Source: Phlegmacium glaucopus | Lineage: Eukaryota > Basidiomycota > Agaricomycetes > Agaricales > Cortinariaceae | Reading direction: 5' to 3' | Assembly: GCA_015039465.1 (NCBI GenBank) | Contig: MU130366.1 | Location: 323,893-387,892, forward strand | Length of the DNA stretch: 64,000 nt | In this document: positions 11,552-23,888 of the stretch, piece by piece | How positions within the stretch are numbered: position 1 is the first letter of the stretch | Layout of the letters: each line of letters begins with the position of its first letter | Notes under the pieces: generated by a model | What the model saw: the letters and a program-made list of their open reading frames with translations, nothing else | What the model was told of the DNA's origin: nothing | Database searches by the model: none | Made by a program: the position numbers and the translations under genes

Positions 11552-14375
11552 TCACCGCTTGGCAAATACTTTCTTTAATAACCCAAGGACTTTAGGTACA
11601 TTCAGTTGAACATATTCCAAGTCCAATAGATGTTTGTTATCTTTTTGCTGTAAAGTTATTAAAGCAAGTCAGCTCGGACTCAGGGTCGCAAATGGGGGCA
11701 ACCAACCTTCTCCAGCAAGTCGTCAATCTTGAGATCCATCTCCAGGATAGCCTTATCTCGACCCTTGTAATGAAGTGCGATAATAAACGTCCCGGGCGTT
11801 GGCGACGTGATATTAAAGTAAATATTTGGGCGTCTAAACCAAAGGATAAGCAAAAGAATCTCAACATAACGAAACTTTACACGTACCGATTATCTGGGAC
11901 ATTACTTTCCACAATAATCCCTTCCTTCTCTAACTGCGCATGCGTGAACCTATATGGACCCAATACAACGGCTTTCGCCGGCTTCTTCTCCTTCCCTCCA
12001 ACAGTGACCACCCCCACACCTGTCGTCGTTCCCTTATCCTTCGACGCTGTCAGTCGTACATTCTGCAAGTACGCCTTGTACTGCTCCAGTTGCGACCTCA
12101 TATAATTATTATGATCGCAAATCGTCTTATACACCGCCTCCAACGACTTGGTTTCCAACACGACTTTTTCTCGGAGATTTCCAAGGTGGACAAGCTCAGC
12201 AGTAACTTCTTCTTGCATGAGCCTATATCCATCGGCTTGTTCCACGATCTTTTGTTCCTCCAGTTCACGGAGCATTTCTTTGACTTTGATTCCTTTGCGA
12301 ACGAGGACAGCATCCTTGGTCGTGGCAGCTCGTTCGGCGATCATGGACAGGTTATATGGTTGTTTCTCGGCGGCGTTGGGTAGGGAACGGATGAGCTGTA
12401 CGAAAATCGACTTGGTTTCCATGTAGAGCATGTCACTTGACGACACAGAGTCCATTAGTGCACTTTGAATGTCGTGCACTGGAGTTTCCCATCTGCTATA
12501 CAGGTTTAGCTCAATCGTTCGATTTTCTTTGCGTGGTACTTGTGATGGGGCTGCTCCAAGCTCGTCGGTGAGAATGCGTAGATGTTGTTTGTCGTTTGGC
12601 GACTGGACAAAAGATGGCATATGTTATGTCAAAACGCAGTGAGGCATATGAGGAAACGCACTAATGTTTCAACATGCTGAAGTATCAAGGAATGAGTGTT
12701 ATACAATTCGTTCATTGTGATATGAATCATGAGATCTTTTTTGGAGAGCGCCATGTATTGATCCATCTAAATTATACGTTACCGTTGGCCAAAATGAGGA
12801 AAGCGAGAAACGGACCTCCAAGGTATCATAAAAATCCCCAACCTCGCACAAGTTGTTAAGAAATTGATTGATGCGAGCCTTATTATTCTCAACGAAAGGG
12901 TTGAGGGTCATCATATATGCCTCCTTGGCATACGAAGGCTTGTTGGCAAGATTTTGTAGCATTTTCGCAATCTAACTTGAATTCAATATCTTATTCCCAT
13001 TGCAAGAGATTAGAAACCCATACCAAAGTGAGAGTTCGACGGGGATGCTTGGCAGGGACACCTTCGACTAGCATATATGCTTGTGGAGTGACAATGGCCG
13101 GGTTGATAAATCGAAGGAAGAAAAAACCACCAATGAGAGAGCAGATAGCATAATCAGTTGCTTCGGGATATTTTCGCTGGAATACGAGGGTTAACGCAAT
13201 AAGGCGCAAGACAGAGAAGGCACAACATACCCTTGTCAAACTGCGAATTTGCTTACAAATCCAGCGTATTCCATAAGGTACGCTATCCATGCTCTCTATT
13301 ATGGTCAATAAGAAGCTGTTGGCAATCTCCATGAGCATAGTCAGTCGAGGAGCAATGATAGCCTGGACGTCAGGGTTTTCCGCAGCAACTTCGGGGGCTA
13401 CTCCACGGGGGAGGTTGGACGGAAGCGACCCTGTCTCTTCCTCTATTTGGTTGATCATCTGTTCGTAGACCTGACGACCAACATAAGTGTCGAACGACAA
13501 TTGTTAAATTGAGTGAGATCTAGTGCTGACCTTGACTGGATTAATCTCCAGGTTGAGGTCCTTGTGTTCAATCAAACTGTTGATACGTTCGGCAAGAACG
13601 CTCTTCAAGTAGCTCTGACCAGGGCCACGACGAGTGTAAGTTGTCATCATGCGAGAAACAGGAGTGTTGGCGCGAAGGAGGGACCCAAATTCGGTGGCAG
13701 TCTCGAATTGTGCAGAGAGTACAGACTGGAACATGGTGAGGAGAAGATGCTCCTCTCTGCTTTCATATTGGTTTCCATAAAGTGTGAACATCACGGTTTG
13801 GAGGAGGGTGTCGATTTCTGAGAGAGAGACAAGACGACACAGAGCAGCAATGTGTCTGGGTTCTGATTGTAGGAGGAAAAAGAGATTAGAGTATTGTTGA
13901 ATCTTGCGATCATCTGGGTAGTGACCCTCTGTTGGATCAACTTCCTCGAGAGTTCTCTCTACTTCACGTTGCTAACGGGACGGGGAATAAGCCAATCACG
14001 CCAAAAGTAACGATATATTTGGACGAGCTACTTACTTCATCCAATGCCATCCTATTCTGAATGAGCAGAGCGATACGAGAATCAAGGTATCGAACATCTC
14101 TCTCAAGAACGAAATTCTTTTTAGACTGAGCGGAAATTTTGCCCTTCAAGTCTCGCAGACGTTTCTGAGCTTTTTTTTTCACGTCATAGGTAAACAATTA
14201 TCGTGTGAACAGAGATGCTAAAACACGAACCTCGAGCCAAGTCATCTTCAACCTCGACGTCCTGCTCAGCTGCCATGCTAAAGAGAGCAGTGACACTATA
14301 CCGATTGGTGTTCCTGTTGGTCATGCGACGAGGCGATGACATTCCGGGAGATGATGGCTGATCAGCATAAGCCAT
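11552..14375 (-). CDS. gap1: Ras GTPase-activating protein of the GapA/Gap1 (IQGAP-like) type
   Basis: Stimulates GTP hydrolysis by Ras and so shuts down Ras signalling in growth and mating. The N-terminus ([19 protein letters not shown]) leads into a coiled coil ([15 protein letters not shown]). The RasGAP domain follows: the arginine-finger region reads [15 protein letters not shown], and the family hallmark reads [19 protein letters not shown]. The C-terminal RasGAP_C region typical of IQGAP-like proteins is seen in [19 protein letters not shown] and [19 protein letters not shown]. The last residues ([15 protein letters not shown]) end at the TGA at 11554-11552. Total length is about 750-780 residues over roughly ten exons. 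No calponin-homology or IQ motifs are present, so this is the fission yeast Gap1 / Aspergillus GapA class and not a true IQGAP. Confidence 0.93.
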
Positions 14376-17300
14376 TATGATGGATTTGTTGGTGTAAAAT
14401 GGATATAAGAAAGGTGTGAGACTGAGTAGGGTGCAAAAGGAAATATGCTGCGAATTGAATCAAAAAAATGAGATTGTTCAGTGAAGACAACCTAAAAACG
14501 ATGCCAGCGTTTGTGTTGAGGGTTGGAGGGTATATCGACGTGGACTGTTAGGTGTGATGAGATGCCAATTGTTTTGAATCAAGTCGGGAACGGCAGGATG
14601 GCTTACGATTGACGAGACACAGCCACAATCTGTTGAATGTATCACCCATCCGCCAAATTTCAGTCAACCATGACAATGATCATGATTATCAGATCCAGCT
14701 CCTAATGACTCTTAAAGCTCTTAGGAGTATCAGCGCTCAGCGCTCGTTTTTATATAATAATAAAAAAGGTTATTGAACTTCAGGTGCGCTCAATGGTCCG
14801 AGCGGCCTAACTGGATCCTGATTCCTGAGCTTAGGTCACCACTTGAAAATCGAGGGAAGTCCCAACGTCATCTCAAAATCTCATTTAGCGTCTGAAATCA
14901 ATCATCAACGTACCGTCATGTTTTTTTTCCTCAGTTCTGATTGCGCAGGATTGCGCTCATCTAGAATTCGCGAAATTGGAAATATCATGATCACCGTTTC
15001 AAGTTTCTTTGTCTCGTTGTTTCCACATACCTTGAAATAATCCCCTCTCCATGGTGACAGTTGGCCGTCATTTCCTCGTGAAGATCAGTGTTTCAAACTA
15101 TCAGACACCATCCAGAATTATCCAGGCGGCGGGTGATTTTCCGAGTACACATGTAAGGTGTACCTGAAAAGATCTCACCAAATATATCGGTGCGAGCCAG
15201 CTCGAGCCTCACGCCCTGCCATCATATTCATTAGTACGAACGCGGACAAGCCGTTCGGGATTCTAGGCATTGGGTCATGAAGGCATCCAGGTTCCTCCCC
15301 AAGCACATATGAGTTGAATATACCTCACGATGGTGTGAATTTTCCGTGGCAGTGAGCAGAGCTTACCAACTACAACAGGTATAGTCAATGGTTTTGGTAT
15401 TGCGCGATCGCCTGTGCAATTGGAGCTTGGGCTCGTCTCTCAATCTCCTCATGGCGTTCATGGCTGTTTCCAATCACCTAATAACTAGCGTTTTCGGGCC
15501 AATGCCACGCCTAGTGTTGTATTTTATCAGATATCCGTTGGGACCCTGGATGATTGTCAACCGTTCTGAGTGGATGAATAGACGCTCAAACACGTTCCCT
15601 CATCCGGATCCATGAACCCCATTCTGCCGACCTTGATCGCTGATCTTCTTTGTCCCCTCTCCAGCCGTCCTCCACAACACGCATTGTGTTGTCATCGGAC
15701 GATGAAAGGTGCGATAGATAGCAACTTTTTTGGATGCCTCAGCTGATCTCTTTGTTTTTTCCATCGGCTATCCTACTCGTACCAGGGTGATGTGGCGTCG
15801 AATCCTTTTGTTCGAAAATATCCCCGTATGTTACCGTATCTACATGACATACGCCGTCCTTCATATCCGTTTTCCTCCTCTCCCCATTTTTCCAAATTCG
15901 AAGAACTATATCTTCTATTTTTTACACGCCTCCATATATCGGCGGTGGCGTTAACTTCAGGACAACTTCGCCGCCATCGGAATCTCCCAAAAGAAAACGA
16001 CCGTTACTTATATCTTTATCGAAAGAGGAGCCGTAGAACACCCAAAATGCGCCTAGTCTTCCTTCAAGATACATATCCTCGGTCTTGTCGTCTGTTTGTT
16101 CTCCTATCTGAGCCGAAAGTACAGTCGTTAATATGCTGGCATGTGTGGTTCTTTGATCGATTTTTTTAATGCTAGATTAGGCCGATAAAACTGCACTCAG
16201 AAGAGGTATGTAAAAAATTTTGATCTCCAATTTCAACGGATTATTGTATTTGGATTCCTATGCCCACTTTCACAGATACACCCGTATATTTACCCGTTTG
16301 CATTTGAAACGGTCTGCAAAGATTTCATAACCTCGGTTCAATTTTAGCTTCCCAGGGTTACTTTTGTTATCAGGGCACATTCCGATTACAATTCTGTTCG
16401 GCGCAGGATAACTTCGCTGCTAAGTAATGTAAGACAATAAAACTTAAAAGACATTTCTGACAAAAATTCTCACTCCACGCTGAAGAAAATACGTCCCAGA
16501 TGAATGGTGTCAACGCAAGGCTCCGCATTTGGACTTGAAACTCGACAATTTACGGGCAGACCCAGATCACAAGCACCCTGGAGCTTTCAGGATTTCTCCA
16601 GGTAGATTTCCGTTCTCTTGGAAAGCGGCCGTCCGCTCATGTCCATTATTTGTCTTCAGGAGGCTAGCGTCGCCTGGAGATAAACAGCTTTCTTTTTCTA
16701 ACTATATTACATTCTGTAATCATCACGAATTCTGCCCGGTCCTCGGGCTCGACGGAAAAGACCTTCGATATCAGAGATTTCATAAGTAACATGCGGCGCA
16801 CGCAGCAGATATCCCCTCGCCAAGGACATTTGGCCCTGAAGACCTGGTACCCCATATCGAAAAAACTTCAAAAGCCTTACGCCGACTCAGACCCAGAGAT
16901 GCGGTAACCTTTCCAGTTTCACACACTCCCGACATCAGATGCTCGCTACATGCATCCTTTCTACCTTCCGACCTTGTCGACCTTGCCATGTTTGATCTCC
17001 AAAAAGCTTTGCTGTGATTCAGCGGAGATTCTTGGGAGTGAAATCGTTCAATTTATAATATCGAGATCCAAGTCAGGTTGGTGTCTGCATTACTTAGTGA
17101 CTTGAAAAATTAGTTTTTTTCTTATCGAACAATATTATCATAATGCCGGCGGGCGGCCTGAAATTTGAACAAGTACGTATTGCGATTAAGTACATTTTGG
17201 CTTTCTGGTCGCGGAAGCCACTGGCACTGAGTCAAACTGTCATCCACGGTCCGTAATACAGCTGTACCAATGTACATAGTTAACGTTTAAATCGTGCCTG

Positions 17301-19309
17301 GACAATGACAGTGGTCTTACTACAACTTGAACAATGACAAGTGCTTGCTTCCTATCCCCAAGTGACATGCTCATAACGGTCAATCTTAGGTGGGTCAAAA
17401 AGAAGGTCAGATATCAAAGTCGACATGAGCTTGGCTCGGGCGTCCGTCTATTCTACACATGTGATTGTGATTTTCACCCTCAAAATCGAGCGCAGCATGT
17501 GGCTAACGTCATTTGTCCTACAGTAGTTTGTAATGCATTGACATTTCTGACAAGGCGACCACATGGGGGGCAATTTATAATTGTCGCCACAACTGGATAT
17601 CGTCAACCCTATCGTCTGAAATATGACCTTAAGGAACACATCTTCGTAAATCTCTCAATGGGGTAAATCGAAACCTTCTGTAGAGCAGCCTCTCTGGATT
17701 TGACTGCTCCACACTACACCTGCAGGTGTACTTTGGTAACTTATGCGTAGCAACATTAATTTAAATGAGGAAATTATGTCACTTCCTATAATCGATTTAT
17801 CTCCGAGTCCTGTGCTCTGAAGGCCTTGGTATGGAAATTTTCTTTGACAAGGATTGATCGTCTCAAGAGAATTTCATCAGTGGCGGACAATAAATAGTTT
17901 TCGTGTTCTTGGACAAGTAGAGAGATAATTGTGACAGGCTATTCAAGTTGTTTACTGCATGGCCTTAGGGCGATGACACAAGTAAATATAGCATGATTAG
18001 TTCAAGTTGCCACACTGCTCATAACTGATGGATTCAAAAATTTCTGTAGTCCATTTCACTTGAAAGACACGGACCCTTTGAGTCAGATTTTATCATGTGA
18101 ATTGTGCGCCTGAAGATACGGTGGAATAGATTCGGGGATATACCCTTTACAAGTAACTTCAACCCAGTTCAGACAACCCAGTTCAGACAAAGGACTCAGT
18201 TTCAATATATCGTAAAAAGATAGATTCAGTACGTACTATTTGGTGGATTTACGTCCGTACTACTACACTGTTAATTTATTTGAAACAGGACTAGTAATAA
18301 GTTCAAAGTTATAATGCACTGACTCGGATTATCAAGACCACGCATGAAGTCTCCGGGTAATTTTTTTTTCAAACTTGCTTGGCTAAAAGTAACCCCTTAT
18401 CGGAGCTGTAAAATAGGTTTAGGTGGCAATCTACAATGAAATTTCATATCACAATAGCTTGACGGAGCCGCGGCGACTGAAATTTTATGAGCTCAATCCC
18501 GATTGAGAACTTAGACGCCCGAGGTTACCTCAGCAACCTAAGGCTCTGCATCACGTTACCACCGATATGTCACCTCGAACAATAGGAGACAATGAGCCTT
18601 CCTTTCAGCATGATATACATAGCTAGTGCCGCCTTCTCAAGTATTCGACATGACTCCCACCTGAGTCTACCAAAGACCCTGAAATCACAAATCATCTTAC
18701 TGGAATCAAGGGTATCAGACTGTCCGCCTTGGAATGCAACACAATTAAAGACAGGGACAATAGTATTAATTTCATTTCTGAGAATCGAGAATATAACACT
18801 AAAACACGAAGAATATCAGCCGAATAACCACACCCTTGGTTACTCTGGATTTGATAGGGTTTAATTAGGCAGCCTTTCTCTCGCGATCTTGTTTGGGTTA
18901 AGGTGTACGTATTGGTGAACGCGTTGCTCTTTGCACGTAAGCATGGCAACCGAGATGAGTAAGTTCCCTTAAGTACCCCAGTTGGTTCTCGGAATGTCAC
19001 CGGAAATATTCCAAATGGTGTAACGAGCTCCAAGCTCCGAAAGGCCTCGAGGAGACTTGACGAACGGAGCTAGTCGGGACACTGCCAGGACTTCAAGTTT
19101 GCCATCATGGTAACCATATATACAAAAAAATGTGACACGAAAACGAGGCTGCCAGTCAGAACATCTTGACAGGTAAAATCATTCCGGAGTGTTGTCATTA
19201 ATGAGACTGGTCAGAATTGGAAGAGGCTAAGATAAGTAAAGAAGATATGAGATTCGGAGATGACTAGGGAGCCGGAAGCAACTCGAAGTATTGAATAATA
19301 AATTTCGTC
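14376..19309. other. Gene-poor stretch, about 4.9 kb
   Basis: No open frame here shows a recognisable domain, plausible splice chain or biased codon use. Short frames such as 15388-15615 and 16529-16789 are interrupted and give no familiar motif. A small direct duplication (ACCCAGTTCAGACA twice) occurs near 18165-18195. The stretch may contain worn transposon remains, which cannot be confirmed by eye. Confidence 0.5.
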
Positions 19310-19895
19310 TTAGCGTGGACGAACGTAGTCGGGATGGTTGGGGAACTCGCTTTCGCGTTCATTGCGCTCCGTTGGTATAGTATACCTAACTCTCACAACA
19401 CTCCCTGTAAACTGGTAGCAGGAATGAGTTGTGATCACTGGGAGAGTTGGGGAAAAAAAGAACGCACGGATTGCACGCTCTTGGCAAGGAGAACGACGGT
19501 CCCTAGGAGCCATCCACGACCTTCAATGTTTACACTGACAGGTTGATTCTGAATAATGTGAGTTGGAATGGTAAAGATAGACTTGCGTCGGAATAAGTGG
19601 AGGCTGCTTACGAAAAAGAACCTCTTAGCCTAATGAATTGGTGATCAGCAGGAATGAAGTGCCAAATATAAAAGTACATATTCACGATATGGAATGACTC
19701 ATGGGCCGTAACTGCGTCGTTACCCGAACGGTACGAAAGGGGGGCGCTGGAATCGTTGAGGGCAGACATACGTTGTCTAACAAAAGTAGCATGGTGGGGG
19801 GACGACAGTGTAGAGAAAAGAGGGTCAGGGTTGGGAGGTGGAGGGGGTGGTTTTATCTTTTTGCCACCATTCGCTGGGAGACCGATTTGGGACAT
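19310..19895 (-). CDS. Unknown small protein, copy 1 of a paralogue pair (136 residues, four exons)
   Basis: The exons are 19895-19686 (70 codons), 19629-19612 (18 nt), 19548-19468 (81 nt) and 19411-19310. The ATG lies in a good context (CCACCATGTCC), with a TATA box 74-80 nt upstream. The N-terminus (MSQIGLPANGGKKIKPPPPP) is Pro-rich and probably disordered. The folded part begins at the 18-nt exon: KRFFFNQPVSVNIEG, then GWLLGTVVLLAKSVQS, then TGSVVRVRYTIP and NHPDYVRPR before the stop. Exons 2 and 3 align with copy 2 at 22228-22842 over equal lengths and with the same intron phases. That is strong evidence for both models. The alternation of short strands around GW-x-x-GTVV and V-R-V-x-Y resembles an SH3/Tudor-like barrel, but that is inference. 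No signal peptide or membrane helix is seen. Confidence 0.72.
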
Positions 19896-19968
19896 GGTGG
19901 TGGAGATGTCAAGTGAGTGATTGGTGTAGCGGAAGAGAGTGGGGGTTGATAATGGAACTTGGCTTAGA

Positions 19969-19975
19969 ATTTATA
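19969..19975 (-). promoter_or_regulatory. TATA box of the small gene at 19310-19895
   Basis: TATAAAT on the minus strand, 74-80 nt upstream of the ATG at 19895, a usual distance for a fungal gene with a short leader. Confidence 0.45.
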
Positions 19976-21070
19976 CCACGCAACCACGATGGCAAACCAA
20001 TCGAGGTTGAAAACGAGGCGCATATCCGTAAAATACTGGGGAAATGTCGATATATGGAGAGATCGGCGTCAACATCGGGGTATCCCGATTGCACGAAATT
20101 ACATACCAGGCCTTGGAGGAAAGAGCCGGAAGAATAATTTCTTCGAAAAACTAGTCACGTACTGTTGCACAGCCTGAGCACACTAGTTTGTTGCCACGAC
20201 GTGTATTCAACCGCAGAGGTGAGGATTACATGAACGATGCCTTTCAGTTGCATATGCACCATTGAACAGCTTTTAGGGAATAGCCGTGAACAAAGAGTGA
20301 GTGATTTCGAAATGAGCGCTCCTCGGCCGCCAGGTGTCAGGTACAAAATGTTCCATATAACGTAACCTCCGTTACCTCCCACATATCACAGAGCCCCACA
20401 AATTCAGGATCAGAGGCGATGATTATTCTAGTTACGAAAAAAATTATTTGTCGGATGGAATAAGTCGATCTGCGCTTGTATCTGTTTTGACCATTTTTTC
20501 GCGTCAAATATTTTTTTTGTCAACTTCTTGTAGTACCTTGAAATTATGTCATACAATGATCATAAACCCGTCATTGATTGTTACCTATTTAAAAGGAGTA
20601 AAATATGTGCCAAATTTTGTGAAAATTGTGTACCTTTAAAGACAATTATCGACCTTTTTGGTGAAGAGGTGATCAGGAATCAATGTCTACAATACAAGTG
20701 CCTCCTTTAGGTGGACACTGGACACAATTGGAGAATTTTCTGGGAGATGAGAAAAGATGATGGGAGAGCTTCAAGTTACTATGGACTGCCTAATGTACGA
20801 CTGTGATCGTTTTATGTTGCGTGAAGTGGATGTGAATCTTGATCTTGTCACCGAAGTAGTACGGAAGTACCAAAAAAGCCGTATATCGGAGAAATCTATT
20901 ATTTCCATTTGCCTATTTTCTGGAAGATTTATAAATTTGTTCCCCACTCCCATGTATAAGTATTTTCATCTGCGTGCATATGCATATTTTTCTGCTGCTA
21001 TTACTTACTCTCCTTCTTGCTCGGGCTTGAAGTTAAGAACTTGTCAATTACAATATATATAAAATAATAA
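19976..21070. other. Intergenic, no gene seen
   Basis: AT-rich sequence with short open frames only (for example 20757-21062) that lack familiar motifs or splice partners. Nothing further can be supported. Confidence 0.45.
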
Positions 21071-21074
21071 ATAT

Positions 21075-21287
21075 AATACAGTTAGTCAGTGCCCCCACGA
21101 ACGGCGTTTCTGTGCCGGGCTGCCTGGGGATAGGATCGCTACGAGCGTACCCCAGTAGTGCAGGGTGGGGAAGGGGAAAAGGCACTAAGGGCCTCGGTAG
21201 CATCCGTATATACGATTGTAAAGTCTACATGGGACATGCGCCCCAAGGACTTAAATTGACAAAAATAAAATAAAATAAAATAAAATA
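21075..21287 (+). repeat. Probable 3' end of a non-LTR retroelement (LINE or SINE)
   Basis: A sharply GC-rich block (about 21090-21245, containing CCGGGCTGCCTGGGGATAGG) sits in AT-rich surroundings. It ends in a tandem AAAAT tail, about five units at 21261-21287. A GC-rich body joined to a short A-rich tandem tail is the usual form of a 5'-truncated LINE or a SINE. No reverse transcriptase is present nearby. No target-site duplication was identified. Confidence 0.4.
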
Positions 21288-22227
21288 CAGACCATTTCAA
21301 GATCCCGACTAGTGAACATGTTTGTGGTACGTATATGGTATCTGAATAGTTAGTACTAATTTTTTATGGGCTAAATAAGCGTCCAGTTGAAAACACGATT
21401 AGGCGATGATTAAGCGCCCATCGAAAACAAGCCGCTGATGGTGGGATTCACTCAACCAACCTCAAAGCTCGTCATGACCCATTCAATAGAACGTTCTTTA
21501 ATGGGCGGCGCATACATACCTCTTATTGATTCCGAAGGAAGAGACCCTGGTGCTTCAGCTTGGGTTCGTGCAAGGTTATGCATGACTGGCGTGCATGACA
21601 GTGCCTGAGAGACGGCCACACCTATCCCCTTCAGTCAGGGTTGCTTTCAATTGTTATTGGATAAGGATTATTTAATTCCGAGATTGGTGGGAGGAATTAT
21701 TGTCGGTGACCAATGCTCACTGGGTGAGTCAGGGTCAACCTTCGAACATCCGCCGGCGGTTGGCATCACCTCAAACATTACGTTCTTCATATTCTCTGGT
21801 CCACTTCTCTAGCCAAAAAGTCCCAGAGGAAGCGTGGATTTACGGGGTTAGACTGTTTACCAAACCACCTTGACCTTCAATTGCTACAACGTGCCTCATT
21901 TCCGACTCGGAGTTCCGGGTTTCCTCAGAAACGAAAGAACTTGAAGTAATCTTGTACTCTCCGCTATTATGGAATACAATAGATAAGGTGTCGATAAAGT
22001 CAAAATAAAGTTTCGAACCAGCAATTTAAAGTTCAGAACCTTCAGCAGCCAAGATATGTTAGAATGTTGATATTTTCACAGCAACAAAGATGCATGATAA
22101 AGGATTTTCTTCGCAGTTGATAAGATATGACATTAAGTACGAAGAGCAGCAGATATAAGGTAACTATCAAACTATCAGTCGGCGAGCACAACTATGGTCA
22201 AACGTCCGCACTAATCGATGGAAAGTG
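21288..22227. other. Intergenic, no gene seen
   Basis: No open frame of note. The stretch lies downstream of the minus-strand gene at 22228-22842. Confidence 0.45.
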
Positions 22228-22842
22228 TCAGCGACCCATGACCGCATGACTTTGATCGTGGTTAACTTGAAGAGGGCGAATGAAACGGGGATCGTCTGGA
22301 ACCTCTGTCACATGCTCCCTGGAATCGTATGGAGCGGAATATTTCACTCTGACACGGCTCCCAGTCAACTATGGATGGAATCAAAATGTGCGACAAATGC
22401 AGACAAAAAGGTTATACAGACACTCCTGACAGCGGTCATGATGGCAACCACAGTCCCCACAAGCCACCCACTGCCTTCGATATTGACATTCACGGGTTGG
22501 TTCTAGACGAGAACGTTAGGTGGACGGGAAGAAGCGGTAAGGTCGGCTTACAAGCACGAATCTTTTGAGCTAATGAATCATAATTCTTAGCTATGGATGG
22601 GATTCAGAAGAAAGTGGGGAATGCCTCACCATAGCGAAGTTCATTCCATTATTGACTGCTGGAACTGGGTAGGAAGGACCACCATAACCGTATCCTGCAG
22701 AAGCCACCTGTCCTGCAGAAGACGCCTGTCTTCCGACATGGCGAACTTCAGTCGGAGGGGGCGAGTGGGGGTGAACCCGATGTGGCACCCTACCATGGAT
22801 GGAAGGGTGTACGTTCAAGTTGGGGGCGATAGAGTCAGACAT
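22228..22842 (-). CDS. Unknown small protein, copy 2 of a paralogue pair (150 residues, four exons)
   Basis: The exons are 22842-22630 (71 codons), 22569-22552 (18 nt), 22502-22422 (81 nt) and 22368-22228 (46 codons plus TGA). Every junction falls between codons. The N-terminus (MSDSIAPNLNVHPSIHGRVP) is Pro/His/Gly-rich and differs from copy 1. From exon 2 the two align: KRFVLNQPVNVNIEG, GWLVGTVVAIMTAVRS, LTGSRVRVKYSAPY, VPDDPRFIRP. Copy 2 runs about a dozen residues past the point where copy 1 stops. Identity is roughly half in the conserved part, so the duplication is old, yet both frames are intact, which suggests selection. An alternative start lies at 22878. Function is unknown; a small beta-barrel binding module is inferred. 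Confidence 0.72.
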
Positions 22843-22906
22843 GAACAATTCGAAGTGGAGGATTGCGTTAAGATGCAATGTTGAAGATCACTGGATCCTT
22901 GCAAAC

Positions 22907-22913
22907 CTTTATA
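22907..22913 (-). promoter_or_regulatory. TATA box of the small gene at 22228-22842
   Basis: TATAAAG on the minus strand, 65-71 nt upstream of the ATG at 22842. The spacing is close to that in copy 1. Confidence 0.45.
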
Positions 22914-23888
22914 CACAAACAGGAAGCCGTGATACACAAATCGAGGTTGCTGGGTAGATCTCGACATAGTCGCAGAGTCACGGTGTGTTATGGATGGTGA
23001 CAGAAAATGTCGCCTGGTAAATCTCGACTTTGAAGGCAAGAAGACACCGCAGCGGGGACCTGGAAGCAAATTTGGTGGTTTCTAGTATAAGCAGAGCGCT
23101 TCCACTGGTGAGCCAAATCGGTCTGCGAAAATCTGTCAGACATAGATCAGCTGGTGCGTTCTATGTGTGGCCAGGGCAACTCGCACGCCGCGGAGGCGAC
23201 TGCTTTTGCAGCGTGCACTGGTAGGCATTTTGAAGGGGACATTAGATAACGGCACCCCGCTAGTAATCTATCTCCAAGCAGAAAAGGACAGGCTATGCGA
23301 GAGAATCCAGTAAGATACACATGCTGGGAGAATTGGGTCAACGGCCCGAGTTGGTTCGTGTGTATCCCATCCATTGAAATAAACCAGTATAGATATCGGA
23401 GATTACAATCGGCTCAACAGGTGCCAGTAATATTTTTGAACAACGAAAAAATTAGCACAAAGAATAGAAAAAACTTACTAAAAAAGCCCGTAACTGGGAG
23501 ACCTTCACGTTGTTTAAATTTAATGATGACTGGGATTCAGAAGCGCTCAGCGCTCTAACTTGAAACTCAGTTGGCACGGGTATGATAATAATCATGATCT
23601 ACTGGCAACCAACAGGATTGAGACAGCTACGAGAGTTACCGAGTGGCGTTATAAAATAGGTCGACAAAGTGGGGCCTTGATAGGGGAAGCGGTGTACGAG
23701 AGACTGTTGGTTGCTCACTGCTCAGCTTTCTGTCAACAATCGGTCCGTCACGAGTCGCGTCATGTCACCGCAGTGTGACTTAGGCTTGCGTTCACGTGAT
23801 ATACCCCTTGCCTTTTCTGTTCACTGCCATCAGATTGCCCGACGTCGAGGATGTTTGTCTTTACTCAACCTGCTTTCTTCACACCATC
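22914..23888. other. Intergenic, no gene seen
   Basis: Region between the divergent copy-2 gene and palA/RIM20. Several short overlapping frames are present on both strands, none with a recognisable motif. The last few hundred bases presumably hold the palA promoter. Confidence 0.45.

Noticed and set aside
14843..17666. Several short frames that might form a gene
   Set aside because: Frames of 60-125 codons are scattered over both strands, with no shared splice phases, motifs or plausible start.
18160..18200. Direct duplication of 14 nt as a possible CRISPR or satellite array
   Set aside because: Only two adjacent copies without spacers; a simple slippage duplication explains it.
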